Shown here in pieces: positions 1 to 9,165 of a stretch of 64,000 bases of DNA. Made by a program: the position numbers and the translations under genes. Numbering within the stretch: the first letter of the stretch is position 1; each line of letters begins with the position of its first letter. The notes under the pieces were generated by a model that saw only the letters and a program-made list of their open reading frames with translations, was not told where the DNA came from and did no database searches. Source of the stretch: Bryobacterales bacterium (lineage in GTDB: Bacteria > Acidobacteriota > Terriglobia > Bryobacterales > UBA6623); assembly GCA_026713545.1 (NCBI GenBank), contig JAPOOG010000082.1:1-64000 (forward strand), written 5' to 3'.

Positions 1-158
1 CACTCGAAAAAAAGCCGTGATTCGCGAAAACCATTGGTGATGGCCTGGTTCGCTCCAGAAAGAAATGTCTGACGGCCGGTGAACCGTAAAGCCCGTGTTG
101 CTGGCGCGGGCGGCTCGCGCCTCGTCCTGACGGTCCTCTCAGGCACTTCGTCTCGCCA

Positions 159-179
159 CGTGGTGAGAATGGCAGGCTA
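159..179. repeat. Dispersed 3'-end motif, copy 1
   Basis: A ggtgagaatggcaggct string that covers the stop codon of the Crp/Fnr gene. Related strings occur near 13835, 16811, 57785 and 60450. Read in the direction of the adjacent gene it is close to AGCCTGCATTCTCACCACC. Function unknown. The rest of bases 1-176 shows no gene. Confidence 0.5.
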
Positions 180-851
180 GTTGTTCAACAGCACCTGCCG
201 CAAGTGGTGCGGGTCGAATTCCATCCCGGAACGGTCGTATGTCAACAGACCGTTGCGACGCAACTGACTCATGTGCTGGGTAATGATCTCCCGCGAGGTG
301 CCCACGTGCCTTGCGAGAAGCTCGTGCGTCACCGGCTTGAGACGAATCTTGCTCCCATTGAGCGGCTCGCCGAACGAATCCGCAAGGCGCAGGACCGCCT
401 TGACCAAACGTTGTGGAATCTGATCCGTGGCAAGGCTCTCGACGCGGTCCTCGGTATCGCGCAGCTTGCGAGCCATCATTCCCAGCAAGGAGGGCCCGAG
501 CGCCGGCAAGCGCTTCGTGATTTCGTACAGATCGGATGCGGTCCACTCCATGATCGAAGAGTCATCCTGCGCGACCGCCATCTCGCCCCGACAGGACTGA
601 ACGAGCAGGCAGGATTCGCCGAAGAAGGTGTCGCGGCCACAGAAGTCGAGCACCGTCTCTCGGCCGGAATGAGAGATGCGGCTGACTTTCACCATCCCGT
701 CGACAACAAGGTACAGGCTGCGAGCCAAGTCTTCGGGAGAGTAGATGATTTCTTCCTTCGAGAAAACCTGCGGTTTACGGTGAGGCAGGATGTCGAGCGG
801 GTCTTCCCAGTCGGGCCAGACAGCGATGGGTTGAACGGCCCCCAGCGGCAT
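177..851 (-). CDS. Crp/Fnr family transcriptional regulator
   Basis: A 224-residue regulator with the Crp/Fnr layout. Residues about 25-110 form a cyclic-nucleotide-binding-type beta barrel (GMVKVSRISHSGRE and a GESCLL segment). A C-terminal winged helix follows, with recognition helix TSREIITQHMSQLRR near residue 185. It lacks the N-terminal cysteine cluster of FNR, so oxygen sensing through an iron-sulfur cluster is unlikely, and the ligand is unknown. The ATG at 851 is chosen because GGAGG lies about nine bases upstream; a TTG 42 bases earlier has no such support. It is transcribed alone, in the same direction as the sigma/anti-sigma pair upstream of it. Confidence 0.9.
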   Translation of the reverse strand: MPLGAVQPIAVWPDWEDPLDILPHRKPQVFSKEEIIYSPEDLARSLYLVVDGMVKVSRISHSGRETVLDFCGRDTFFGESCLLVQSCRGEMAVAQDDSSIMEWTASDLYEITKRLPALGPSLLGMMARKLRDTEDRVESLATDQIPQRLVKAVLRLADSFGEPLNGSKIRLKPVTHELLARHVGTSREIITQHMSQLRRNGLLTYDRSGMEFDPHHLRQVLLNN

Positions 852-1076
852 AGAGAGTAACCTCCGTTTCGAGTGCTCTTCCGGATTCGGCAATGGTCGA
901 GCGTGTAAGCGGGTCCCAGCAACAGGAACCGTCCCCGTAGGGTTCCTCCAACACCTTTAGACCCGGTCCCCTCGAAGTTGGTTACGTTGAAGTGTGTGGA
1001 TCGGGTTCGCGGAACGGGGAGTCGACTCCCCAGGGTCGCCGCCCAGGGGAGGCTTGCCGCCAGATTTGCAGATCAG

Positions 1077-1328
1077 CTAGCGGTTCCAGTGTTTTTCGAG
1101 GGTCGCCATGAGCCTGTCGTGGACATCGCTCGGAAGCGGGTGGCATTCGACGTTCTGGAAGATTTCGACCGTCATCTTCGTTTCGTCGAACTCCACCCAG
1201 CAGTCCGGGCAGTTGGTCAGATGGGCTTCGAGCCGGGCGCGCAAGTCCGGCGCCATCGCCCCATCGACATAGTCCGACACGTGCTCAAGGAAATCCCTAC
1301 ACGTGATTTTCTTCTTGCCGGTCATCAT
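1077..1328 (-). CDS. Zinc-finger anti-sigma factor
   Basis: An 83-residue protein with the HxxxCxxC signature of the zinc-binding anti-sigma domain (HLTNCPDC, near residue 36) and a further upstream Cys (TCRDFLEHVSDYVDG). No membrane helix follows, so it should be a soluble, RsrA/ChrR-like anti-sigma factor that binds the ECF sigma encoded directly upstream. Its start overlaps the end of the sigma gene by 32 bases, which points to translational coupling and fixed stoichiometry. The inducing signal cannot be read from sequence. Two consecutive ATGs are available; the first is used. Confidence 0.88.
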   Translation of the reverse strand: MMTGKKKITCRDFLEHVSDYVDGAMAPDLRARLEAHLTNCPDCWVEFDETKMTVEIFQNVECHPLPSDVHDRLMATLEKHWNR

Positions 1329-1923
1329 TCTTCAGGAACCTTCGCAACTTCTGCCTGAGCTGCAACCGAGCCCGCAGCAGGCGGGATTTCACGGCCGCGA
1401 GCGACAGGTTCAACATCTCCGCCGTTTCCTCAGTCGACAGACCCTCCACATCGCGCAATACGAACACCGGGCGATAGATTTCCGACAGGCTGTCAATCGC
1501 CTGCGTCAAGCTTTCCCGCAACTCCGTGCGGCTCAGGCTCTCCTCCGGGCTTTCGGTTTCCGCAGGCAGCTCCCGTTGGATGGCGCCGTCACTGGTTTCC
1601 AGCTCCTGGTCAAGCGAGACCGTCACACGGTTCTTGCCGCGCCTCATCCGCATCAGCGCTTCGTTGACCGCGACCCGCACGATCCAGGTGTAGAACTTCG
1701 CATTCCCCTCGAACTGCCCGAGGCGGGAGTACGCCTTCAGGAACGTGTCCTGCAACACGTCTTCGGCGTCCTGATCGTTCTTGGTGATGTGGCGCGCCAC
1801 ACGGAAGACGCGTTGCGCGTATCGGTTCACCAACTCCGTGAACGCACCCTTGTCTCCCTGCTTGGCCTCGGTTGCCAAGGCGATGTCGTCGAACGCAAGG
1901 GGCTGGCTGGAGGTATTCGTCAT
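1297..1923 (-). CDS. ECF RNA polymerase sigma factor (RpoE-like)
   Basis: A sigma-70 family protein of about 208 residues with the two ECF domains. Region 2 (FTELVNRYAQRVFRVARHI, then DAEDVLQDTFLKAY and FYTWIVRVAVNEA) binds the -10 element and core polymerase. Region 4 (DSLSEIYRPVFVLRDVEG, then AEMLNLSLAAVKSRL) contains the -35 helix-turn-helix. The zinc-finger anti-sigma factor is encoded next and overlaps it, the usual arrangement. Starts at 1923, 1929 (ATG) and 1941 (TTG) are possible; none has a clear ribosome site. The divergent gene begins about 120 bases away, so the intergenic space could hold a shared control region. Confidence 0.92.
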   Translation of the reverse strand: MTNTSSQPLAFDDIALATEAKQGDKGAFTELVNRYAQRVFRVARHITKNDQDAEDVLQDTFLKAYSRLGQFEGNAKFYTWIVRVAVNEALMRMRRGKNRVTVSLDQELETSDGAIQRELPAETESPEESLSRTELRESLTQAIDSLSEIYRPVFVLRDVEGLSTEETAEMLNLSLAAVKSRLLRARLQLRQKLRRFLKNDDRQEENHV

Positions 1924-2042
1924 GGGCATCCCGGACAGCAAACCGTCCCCGGCGTTCTCTCATTGTCCAGGTCCATTTCTCCTCGCGCAAGCCTAACAAG
2001 CAGTCTGTTATCATGACCACCTTTTTGCGGACAGCGACAAGG

Positions 2043-3086
2043 ATGAGACATTCCAAGGAAGAGCTTCTGTCCAAACCGACGCGACCATTCCCCATCGACG
2101 GCTCCACGTCCGCGTCGGCCATCCTCGAAAAGATGCGCTATATCGGCTTCCAGGGCCGTCAACTGGGCTGTGCGTTCGACGTGTGGAAGCAGATGCTGGC
2201 CGACCCCGAATGCACCATCCTGATGGGCATGTCGGGAGCGATGGTGCCCGCCGGCATGCGCGAGGCGGTCAAGTTCCTGATCGAGAATCGCCTGATTGAC
2301 GTTCTCGTCTCGACCGGCGCCAATTTCTTCCACGATGTCCACGAGAGCAAGGGGTTTCATCATTACCTGGGCGATCCGGAGATGGACGACGAGAACCTCG
2401 GCGACCAGATGGTCGACCGGATGTACGACATCCTCGCGGACGAGGTCCGTTTCCGGGAGCACGATCTTTGGATCGGCAGCTTCGCGGCCCGTCTGGATCA
2501 GGCTCGCCCCTACACTACGCGCGAGTTCCTCTACCTGCTGGGCCGGGAAGTGGGTAAGGATTGCCGTCAGGACGGCATCGTCACCACCGCGGCCAAGGTC
2601 GGCCTGCCGCTTTTCTGCCCGGCGATCGGTGACAGCTCGATCGGCATCGGCGTCGCCGAGAGCCGACACCGGGGCGAGAACCGCCTGATGTTCGACGTGA
2701 TGGGGGATGTCCTCGAGATCACCAACGTCGTCGCCGACTCGAAAGCGACCGGGGTCATCTATTTCGGCGGCGGCACACCGAAGAACTACGTCCAACAGAC
2801 GGAAGTCGTGGCCATCTTGATGAACCGGAGCAAGTCGGGCCACCGCTATGGGATTCAGGTCGTTACCGATGCTCCACACTGGGGCGGTCTGTCCGGCTGC
2901 ACCTTCGAGGAATCGCAGAGTTGGGGCAAGCTGGCGAAAGGCGCCCAAATGGTGAACTGCCACTGCGACGCGACGATCGGGATGCCGCTACTGGTCAGCG
3001 CGCTCTCGGAACAGAAAGAGTTGATCGCGAACCGCAAGCCCCCCACTTACGACATGGGGCCCGTGCTCAGGATGCAGCCGTGCTAG
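2043..3086 (+). CDS. Deoxyhypusine synthase family protein
   Basis: A 347-residue member of the deoxyhypusine synthase family, an NAD-dependent fold that moves the aminobutyl group of spermidine. The lysine that carries the enzyme-imine intermediate in the eukaryotic enzyme is kept (ESQSWGKL, Lys about 296), followed by the family segment CDATIGMPLL. Earlier family blocks such as MGMSGAMVPAGM and STGANFFHD are intact. Bacteria have no eIF5A, so the substrate is probably another polyamine acceptor; some bacterial relatives are linked to homospermidine formation. An ATG at 2013 is an alternative start. Neither start has a good ribosome site. The gene is divergent from the ECF sigma gene. Confidence 0.88.
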   Translation: MRHSKEELLSKPTRPFPIDGSTSASAILEKMRYIGFQGRQLGCAFDVWKQMLADPECTILMGMSGAMVPAGMREAVKFLIENRLIDVLVSTGANFFHDVHESKGFHHYLGDPEMDDENLGDQMVDRMYDILADEVRFREHDLWIGSFAARLDQARPYTTREFLYLLGREVGKDCRQDGIVTTAAKVGLPLFCPAIGDSSIGIGVAESRHRGENRLMFDVMGDVLEITNVVADSKATGVIYFGGGTPKNYVQQTEVVAILMNRSKSGHRYGIQVVTDAPHWGGLSGCTFEESQSWGKLAKGAQMVNCHCDATIGMPLLVSALSEQKELIANRKPPTYDMGPVLRMQPC

Positions 3087-3216
3087 GCTTCACCGCGGGC
3101 CGGCGCCATCTGTCGACGGGCTGCCGCTATTCGATCAGCGGGCTCTCCGCAAAGCAAGCTGTCTGTCGCCGCGGCGATGCCTTGTCGGGGCGGGGCCGGT
3201 GGGCGAAAATGAACTC

Positions 3217-4698
3217 ATGGCGATTCCCCCGCAGCGATCGAAGTTCTTCTTTCTGCTTTCCTGCCTGATCTTTCCTCCGCTGGGTTTCGTTCTGTTGTGG
3301 CTGCGGTCGAAGGAAGGAGTGTTGCGCAAGCTGACTTTCTCGGCGGGGTTGGCGGGGCTTTTCGCGGCGCAACTGTTCCTGTTCTACGGCCTGCGCATCG
3401 AGTTGGCCGGCAACGGCCTTGCGCCGATCTTCACCTTCCATGATCCCGATTCGCACTTCGACGCCATCGAAGCGGCGCGCTCGGGCGGGGATGAAGGGAC
3501 GGTGCGGGCTGCGAGCCGCCCGCCGGCCGGGCCGGGCAACGCCTCGTGGACCGACTACCGAGGACCGAACCGCGACGGCGAGTACACCGCAAGCGCGATT
3601 CGGACAGACTGGCCTTCCGACGGATTGCCCGAGATCTGGCGGCAGAAGTTGGGCGGCGGATATGCGTCCGTCGTTGTCGCCGAAGGGAAGGTTTTCACCA
3701 TCGAGCAGCGCCGTGACGAAGAGGTCGCGGCGGCCTACGACTTCAACACGGGCGAGGAGTTGTGGAAAAACGGCTGGAAAGCTCATTTCAGGGAATCGAT
3801 GGGCGGACCCGGACCGCGGGCGACCCCGACTTGGCACGACGGCAAAGTCTACGCTTTGGGAGGCACGGGAGAACTGCGCGCCCTGCAAGCGGCGACGGGC
3901 GAAGTGATCTGGCGCAAGAACATCCTTTCGGATAACGGAGCGAAGAACCTGACCTGGGCGATGTCGGGCGCACCACTCGTTCTGGATGACAAGCTGATCG
4001 TGCTGCCGGGCGGGACCCGGGGCAAGTCGATCGTCGCCTACGACAAGGAAACCGGAGCCCCGATCTGGAATTCGCTGAACGACAAGCAGGCCTACACGTC
4101 GCCGATGCTGGCGACACTGGCCGGCCGCCGGCAGATCGTGCTGGTCAGCGCGCCGCGCCTGTTGGCCGTCGACCCGGAGGACGGCTCGCTGCTATGGGAC
4201 TACCCTTGGAAGACATCCTACGACGCAAACTGTTCGCAGCCCTTGATCGTCGACGACGAGCACGTATTCGTCTCGTCGGGGTATGGCACGGGCGCCGCAC
4301 TCGTGAAGATCGTTGCCGACGGCGACGGCCTGCGCGCCGAGCAGGTCTGGAAGAACAACACCATGAAAAACAAGTTCAACAGCTCGGTTCTTCACGAAGG
4401 CATTGTCTACGGCCTGGACGAAGCCATTCTCGCGGCGGTGGATGTTCGCAGCGGCGAGCGCAAATGGAAAGGCGGGCGGTACGGTTATGGACAGGTGTTG
4501 CTGGCCGACGGCCACTTGATCGTGCTCACCGAGGCAGGAGACGTCGTGCTTGTGAAGGCCACCCCCGAAAGCCATCAGGAAGTAGCGCGGTTTTCCGCCA
4601 TCAAGGGCAAGACCTGGAATACGCATGCGATCGCGGGGGGACGGCTGATCGTTCGCAACCAAACCGAGATGGCCTGTTACAACTTGTCGAGAACCTGA
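3217..4698 (+). CDS. PQQ-like beta-propeller repeat protein, membrane anchored
   Basis: About 493 residues. Two hydrophobic stretches near the N terminus (residues about 6-24 and 36-57) anchor it in the inner membrane. A linker and a periplasmic eight-bladed-type propeller follow, with WDYRG-like entry (SWTDYRGPNRDG) and repeated W/A motifs such as TGEELWKNGWK, TGEVIWRKN, TGAPIWNS and DGSLLWDYPW. Proteins of this shape are usually annotated as PQQ-binding-like or BamB-like. No alcohol-dehydrogenase catalytic set is evident, so a binding or scaffold role is as likely as catalysis. A GTG at 3199 in the same frame is a possible earlier start. A similar exported cytochrome gene follows. Confidence 0.85.
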   Translation: MAIPPQRSKFFFLLSCLIFPPLGFVLLWLRSKEGVLRKLTFSAGLAGLFAAQLFLFYGLRIELAGNGLAPIFTFHDPDSHFDAIEAARSGGDEGTVRAASRPPAGPGNASWTDYRGPNRDGEYTASAIRTDWPSDGLPEIWRQKLGGGYASVVVAEGKVFTIEQRRDEEVAAAYDFNTGEELWKNGWKAHFRESMGGPGPRATPTWHDGKVYALGGTGELRALQAATGEVIWRKNILSDNGAKNLTWAMSGAPLVLDDKLIVLPGGTRGKSIVAYDKETGAPIWNSLNDKQAYTSPMLATLAGRRQIVLVSAPRLLAVDPEDGSLLWDYPWKTSYDANCSQPLIVDDEHVFVSSGYGTGAALVKIVADGDGLRAEQVWKNNTMKNKFNSSVLHEGIVYGLDEAILAAVDVRSGERKWKGGRYGYGQVLLADGHLIVLTEAGDVVLVKATPESHQEVARFSAIKGKTWNTHAIAGGRLIVRNQTEMACYNLSRT

Positions 4699-4775
4699 CC
4701 CAGGCCCGCCCGCCACGTCCCACTCCACGGTGAGGCGGTAAACTTGAGACTTCATCTCCTTTGGGAAGGACTACC

Positions 4776-7607
4776 TTGAAGCGTCTTTGGTTATTGGCTA
4801 CCGCGGCCGTGCTCTGTCTTCTCGCTACGGTTTGTTCACGCGAGCCGGTCTACGAAGGCCCCTTCCATGCGCCGCCGGGATTCGTTGTCGAGCCGCTGCT
4901 GCCGGAAGGGCAAACCGAGACGCTCATCCAGTTGACCTTCGACAGCTTGGGACGGCCTGTCGTCTCCCGCGAACAGGGAAACCCGACCATCCTGTTCGAC
5001 AAGGACCATGACGGCATCTATGAGGCGGAACAGGCCTTCAGCGACAAGATCGAGATGCTGCACGGCATGTGGTTCGACGGCCGCACGCTCTACGCCATCG
5101 GCAGGGAAGTCGAGAACCAGCAAGCCGGACTGTACAAGCTCGAAGACAACAATGGGGACGACAGGGCGGATACGTTCGAGAAGCTGCACGACTTTACCGG
5201 AAGCATCGGCGAGCATGGGCCGCACGACATTCGCCGCGGGCCGGACGGGCACCTGTCGGTCATGTTGGGGAACCACGCTTACCTTCCCGAGGAACTGATC
5301 AACCCCTGGTCGCCCCTGCGGAACTACAAGGAATCGCAACTTCTTGACCGTTATATGGATGCGCGCGGGCATGCTGTCGGCATCAAGGCGCCGGGAGGGA
5401 CAGTATCGGGCCTGCGGCTCGACCGCATGCGGTACTCACTGCTTGCAGGCGGTTTCCGCAATGCGTTCAACCACGCCTACAACCGCGAAGGCGAGCTGTT
5501 TACGTTCGACAGCGACATGGAGTGGGACGTCAACATGCCGTGGTACCGCGAGGTGCGCTCGGTGCACGTCATTTCCGGCGGGGACTACGGTTGGCGCACG
5601 GGGTCGGGCAAGTTTCCGCCCTACTATCTCGACAGCCTGCCGCCGCTGCGTGACCTGGGACGAGGGTCACCGGTCGGCGTCGAGTTCTATCACCACCACG
5701 CCTATCCCGGTGAGTACTTTGACGCCTTCCTGCAGGCCGATTGGTCGCGCGGCCGGATCGTGTCGATGCGCCTGGCGCGTGATGGCGCGACGTACCGGCT
5801 GGTGGAGAATGCCACCAACTTCGTTTACGGCGAGCCGTTGAACGTGACGGACCTCGAAGTGGGTCCGGACGGCATGGTCTACTTCACCACGGGTGGCCGC
5901 GGGACGGCCGGCGGCTTCTACCGTGTCGCGTACAAGGGCCATCGAGCCAATACTGCGTGGCCGAAGACGAAGGGCGTCTGGTCCGCTATCCGCCAGCCGC
6001 AACCGCTGTCGAGTTGGGGCTGGGCGGCCGTCGAAAAGACAAGGGAAGCCCTGGGCGAGCGCTGGGACGAGGATCTACAAAGGATCGCCCTGAGTCCTTC
6101 GCATCGAGCACATGACCGCATCCAGGCCTTGATGCTCTTCCAGCAGCATGGGGCAAAAGCGCGTGCGGATTTGCTGCGGGCTCTCAGCCGGGACTCCGAT
6201 CCGCGGGTGCGGGCGGCGGCCATGTACGTTGTGGGGCAGCATGGCAGCGACCGCGCCAAGGCTATCGCCGCCGCGGGCCTGAAGGATGCCGATCCACTCG
6301 TCAAGAGGCGCGCGGCGGAGGCCGTGGTTCGGATGAGGCTGTCGCCGGAGGAGACGAGCTTCGCGCCAGTCGACGATCTGTACGCGATGCTCAGCGACGA
6401 GGACCGATGGGTGCGCTACGCAGGCCGCGTCGCTCTCGAGCGCACTCCCCGTGCCGAATGGTCGCGACGAGTGATCGAGGAAGAAGACCTCGCGGCCGCC
6501 GCGGAAGGGCTGGTCGCTCTGACCCGGACCGCGGCGCAGGAATCGGAACTGACAGACGCCGTTGATCGAGCACTGGAGCTGTTGGGGCGTGAGAATCTCT
6601 CGGCCGACGACGAGCTGCGGCTGCTGAGGGCTTTCCATCTGGCGTGTCTGGAGAGGAGCGAGGGATGCGCACCGGAGATCCGCTCGCAGGCCTCACGACT
6701 CGCGCTCTCTCGATTTCCCGCCGAAGACGAGCGGCTCAATCGCGAGTACGCCCGCACGATGGCTTACGCCGGCGACCCGCCGGCGATCCCAGCCATTTTC
6801 GACGCCATGCCCGAGGGTGATGAGAATCAGCCATTGCAAATCCACTATGTGTACTGCCTGCGGGAGATAAAACAGGGCTGGACGAGCAGCCAGAAACAGA
6901 GGCTACTTTCGTGGTTTCGCACAGCGCGCCGCTGGCGAGGCGGGGCAAGCTTCCCCGGGTTCATCAATCGGCTGTTCGATTCTTCGCTCGACTTCTTCAA
7001 TGAGCAAGAGAAGGAGATGGCCTACCGGGAGATTCCCGACTTCGCGCCGGTGGAGGACCTGGACGATGCAGGGCTCCGTCGCAGGGGAGGATACGTTCGA
7101 GCACGGGTCTTCGCCCGCCAGAAGGGATCTAGCGCACTTACTGAGCAGGAAATCTTCGACCACACGTTGCTGAGCCCGATGATCGGACGAGCCGAGGCGC
7201 AACGCGGACGGGAAATCTATGAGAAGGAATGTTCGCGCTGCCACCGGTTTGGCGACGAGGGAAAAGACTATGGACCCGACTTGACGACGCTGGCGAATCG
7301 CTTCCATCGCCGAGATACGCTCGAGGCGATCCTCTGGCCGTCGCGGATCATCTCCGACCAGTATCAGTCCTACATCATCGAGACGACGAGCAATGATATT
7401 CTCGACGGCCTGATCCTTTCAGAAGACGAGGACAAGATCACGATGATGCTGCCGGAAGAGGAGCGCCCGGTGGCGATTCCGAAAGGGCAGATTCGCAACC
7501 GGAGGGTTTCTAGTGTTTCCGCAATGCCGGAAGGCTTGCTGGACCCGTACGACCTGAACCAGATTGCCGACTTGCTGGCGTACATGCAGCTATCGCCCGC
7601 CGAATGA
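4776..7607 (+). CDS. PVC-type haem-binding beta-propeller cytochrome c lipoprotein
   Basis: A 943-residue exported protein in three parts. The N-terminal half is a propeller of the membrane-bound dehydrogenase type (PPGFVVEPLL, HGPHDIRRGPDG, GGDYGWRTG). The middle has HEAT-like alpha repeats (about residues 440-700). The C-terminal PVC-type cytochrome c domain has one CxxCH haem site (CSRCHRFGDEGKDYGPDL). The start is taken as TTG at 4776 because GGGAAGGA ends five bases upstream and translation then opens with a signal peptide ending in Cys20. The lipobox (LATVC) is imperfect. Likely a periplasmic electron-transfer dehydrogenase; substrate unknown. Nine bases separate it from ubiD. Confidence 0.87.
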   Translation: MKRLWLLATAAVLCLLATVCSREPVYEGPFHAPPGFVVEPLLPEGQTETLIQLTFDSLGRPVVSREQGNPTILFDKDHDGIYEAEQAFSDKIEMLHGMWFDGRTLYAIGREVENQQAGLYKLEDNNGDDRADTFEKLHDFTGSIGEHGPHDIRRGPDGHLSVMLGNHAYLPEELINPWSPLRNYKESQLLDRYMDARGHAVGIKAPGGTVSGLRLDRMRYSLLAGGFRNAFNHAYNREGELFTFDSDMEWDVNMPWYREVRSVHVISGGDYGWRTGSGKFPPYYLDSLPPLRDLGRGSPVGVEFYHHHAYPGEYFDAFLQADWSRGRIVSMRLARDGATYRLVENATNFVYGEPLNVTDLEVGPDGMVYFTTGGRGTAGGFYRVAYKGHRANTAWPKTKGVWSAIRQPQPLSSWGWAAVEKTREALGERWDEDLQRIALSPSHRAHDRIQALMLFQQHGAKARADLLRALSRDSDPRVRAAAMYVVGQHGSDRAKAIAAAGLKDADPLVKRRAAEAVVRMRLSPEETSFAPVDDLYAMLSDEDRWVRYAGRVALERTPRAEWSRRVIEEEDLAAAAEGLVALTRTAAQESELTDAVDRALELLGRENLSADDELRLLRAFHLACLERSEGCAPEIRSQASRLALSRFPAEDERLNREYARTMAYAGDPPAIPAIFDAMPEGDENQPLQIHYVYCLREIKQGWTSSQKQRLLSWFRTARRWRGGASFPGFINRLFDSSLDFFNEQEKEMAYREIPDFAPVEDLDDAGLRRRGGYVRARVFARQKGSSALTEQEIFDHTLLSPMIGRAEAQRGREIYEKECSRCHRFGDEGKDYGPDLTTLANRFHRRDTLEAILWPSRIISDQYQSYIIETTSNDILDGLILSEDEDKITMMLPEEERPVAIPKGQIRNRRVSSVSAMPEGLLDPYDLNQIADLLAYMQLSPAE

Positions 7608-7617
7608 ATATTGAGCA

Positions 7618-9072
7618 ATGGCCTATAACGACCTTCGTGAATTCATTCGAGCGCTGGAAAAAAACGGCGAGCTCAAACGAGTCGCCGTTGAAGTCGATCC
7701 CGTACTCGAGATCACCGAGATCGCCGACCGGGCGGTCAAACGGGGCGGTCCGGCGCTGCTGTTCGAAAACCCCAAAGGTTACGACATCCCCGTACTGATC
7801 AATTCGTTCGCGAGCATGCGGAAGATGGAGGTGGCCCTGCAGGTCGATTCGGTGGAGACGATCGCCGGACGTATTTCCGAGTACCTGGAACTCAAGACGC
7901 CGCAGGGCCTGATCGGCAAACTGAGCATGCTGCCCAAGCTCGCGGAGATGGGGGCCTTTTTCCCCAAGCAAGTCAAGAGCGGGCCGGTCAAGGAAGTGAT
8001 TCGGAAGGAAGAGTTCTCTCTGTTCGACTATCCGGTCCTGAAATGTTGGCCCCAGGACGGCGGCCGCTTCATCACGCTGCCGATGGTGTTTTCGAAAAAC
8101 CCGGTGACGGGAAAACGCAACGTCGGGATGTACCGTCTTCAGATCTATGACGACCGCACGACGGGTATGCACTGGCAGACCCACAAGCAAGGGGCCGAGC
8201 ACTACCGCCGCCGGCGGGCCGCAGGGGAGGAAGAGCACATGGAGGTGGCCGTGGCTATCGGGGCGGACCCCGCCACCATGTATTCAGCGATTCTGCCGCT
8301 GCCGCCCGACCTGGACGAGATGCTTTTCGCGGGGTTCTTGCGCTCGAAGCCGGTGGAGTTGGTCAAGTGCGAGACCGTAGACATCGAAGTCCCCGCAAAC
8401 GCCGAGATCGTACTCGAAGGATATGTGACGCTCGGCGAGCTGAAGACCGAAGGTCCGTTCGGCGACCATACCGGCTTCTATTCACTGGAAGACGAATTCC
8501 CGGTCTTCCATGTCACCTGCGTCAGCCAACGCAAGGACCCGATTTACGCAACGACGATCGTGGGGCCGCCGCCCATGGAGGACTTCTACATGGGCAAGAC
8601 GATCGAGCGCGTATTTTTACCCTTGATGCGATTGCAGCTTCCCGAGATCACCGACATGTGCATGCCGGCCGAAGGCATATTTCACAACTTGATGCTGGTG
8701 TCGATCCGGAAGTCGTACCCGCTGCACGCACGCAAGGTGATGAGCGCCATCTGGGGATTGGGGCAAGCCATGTTCACCAAGTGCATCATCGTGGTCGACC
8801 ATGACGTGGACGTCCAGAACGTCAGCGAGGTGGCCTGGAAGGCGCTCAACAACATCGACCCCGAACGGGACATCCAATTCACGCTGGGACCGATCGATCA
8901 ACTCGATCATTCAAGCCGTCTGCCCAACTACGGGTCGAAGATGGGCATCGACGCCACAAGAAAGTGGCCCGAAGAAGGATTTACGCGACCCTGGCCCGAC
9001 CTGATCGAGATGGATGCCGACGTAAAGAAACGAGTCGACGCCATCTGGAAACAACTGGGGATCGAATCATAG
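7618..9072 (+). CDS. UbiD family decarboxylase
   Basis: A 484-residue full-length UbiD protein, a prenylated-FMN and Mn-dependent aromatic or acrylic acid (de)carboxylase. Family blocks are intact: NDLREFIRALEKNGEL at the start, FENPKG, the GPFGDHTGFYS flavin/metal loop and TTIVGPPPMEDFYMGKTIE with its conserved acidic residues. In many bacteria this enzyme decarboxylates 4-hydroxy-3-polyprenylbenzoate in quinone synthesis, or a menaquinone precursor. The gene alone does not decide between these and a catabolic role. No UbiX partner, which makes the cofactor, lies in this window. It starts just after the cytochrome gene and may share its transcript. Confidence 0.92.
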   Translation: MAYNDLREFIRALEKNGELKRVAVEVDPVLEITEIADRAVKRGGPALLFENPKGYDIPVLINSFASMRKMEVALQVDSVETIAGRISEYLELKTPQGLIGKLSMLPKLAEMGAFFPKQVKSGPVKEVIRKEEFSLFDYPVLKCWPQDGGRFITLPMVFSKNPVTGKRNVGMYRLQIYDDRTTGMHWQTHKQGAEHYRRRRAAGEEEHMEVAVAIGADPATMYSAILPLPPDLDEMLFAGFLRSKPVELVKCETVDIEVPANAEIVLEGYVTLGELKTEGPFGDHTGFYSLEDEFPVFHVTCVSQRKDPIYATTIVGPPPMEDFYMGKTIERVFLPLMRLQLPEITDMCMPAEGIFHNLMLVSIRKSYPLHARKVMSAIWGLGQAMFTKCIIVVDHDVDVQNVSEVAWKALNNIDPERDIQFTLGPIDQLDHSSRLPNYGSKMGIDATRKWPEEGFTRPWPDLIEMDADVKKRVDAIWKQLGIES

Positions 9073-9165
9073 CGGGCGTCTCTCTGACGGGTCGATGCCG
9101 AGACGCAACGGAACACGCGTCCATGCCCGGTCTTGCCCTATCATGGTCTTGAGGCTGGTTTCCCC

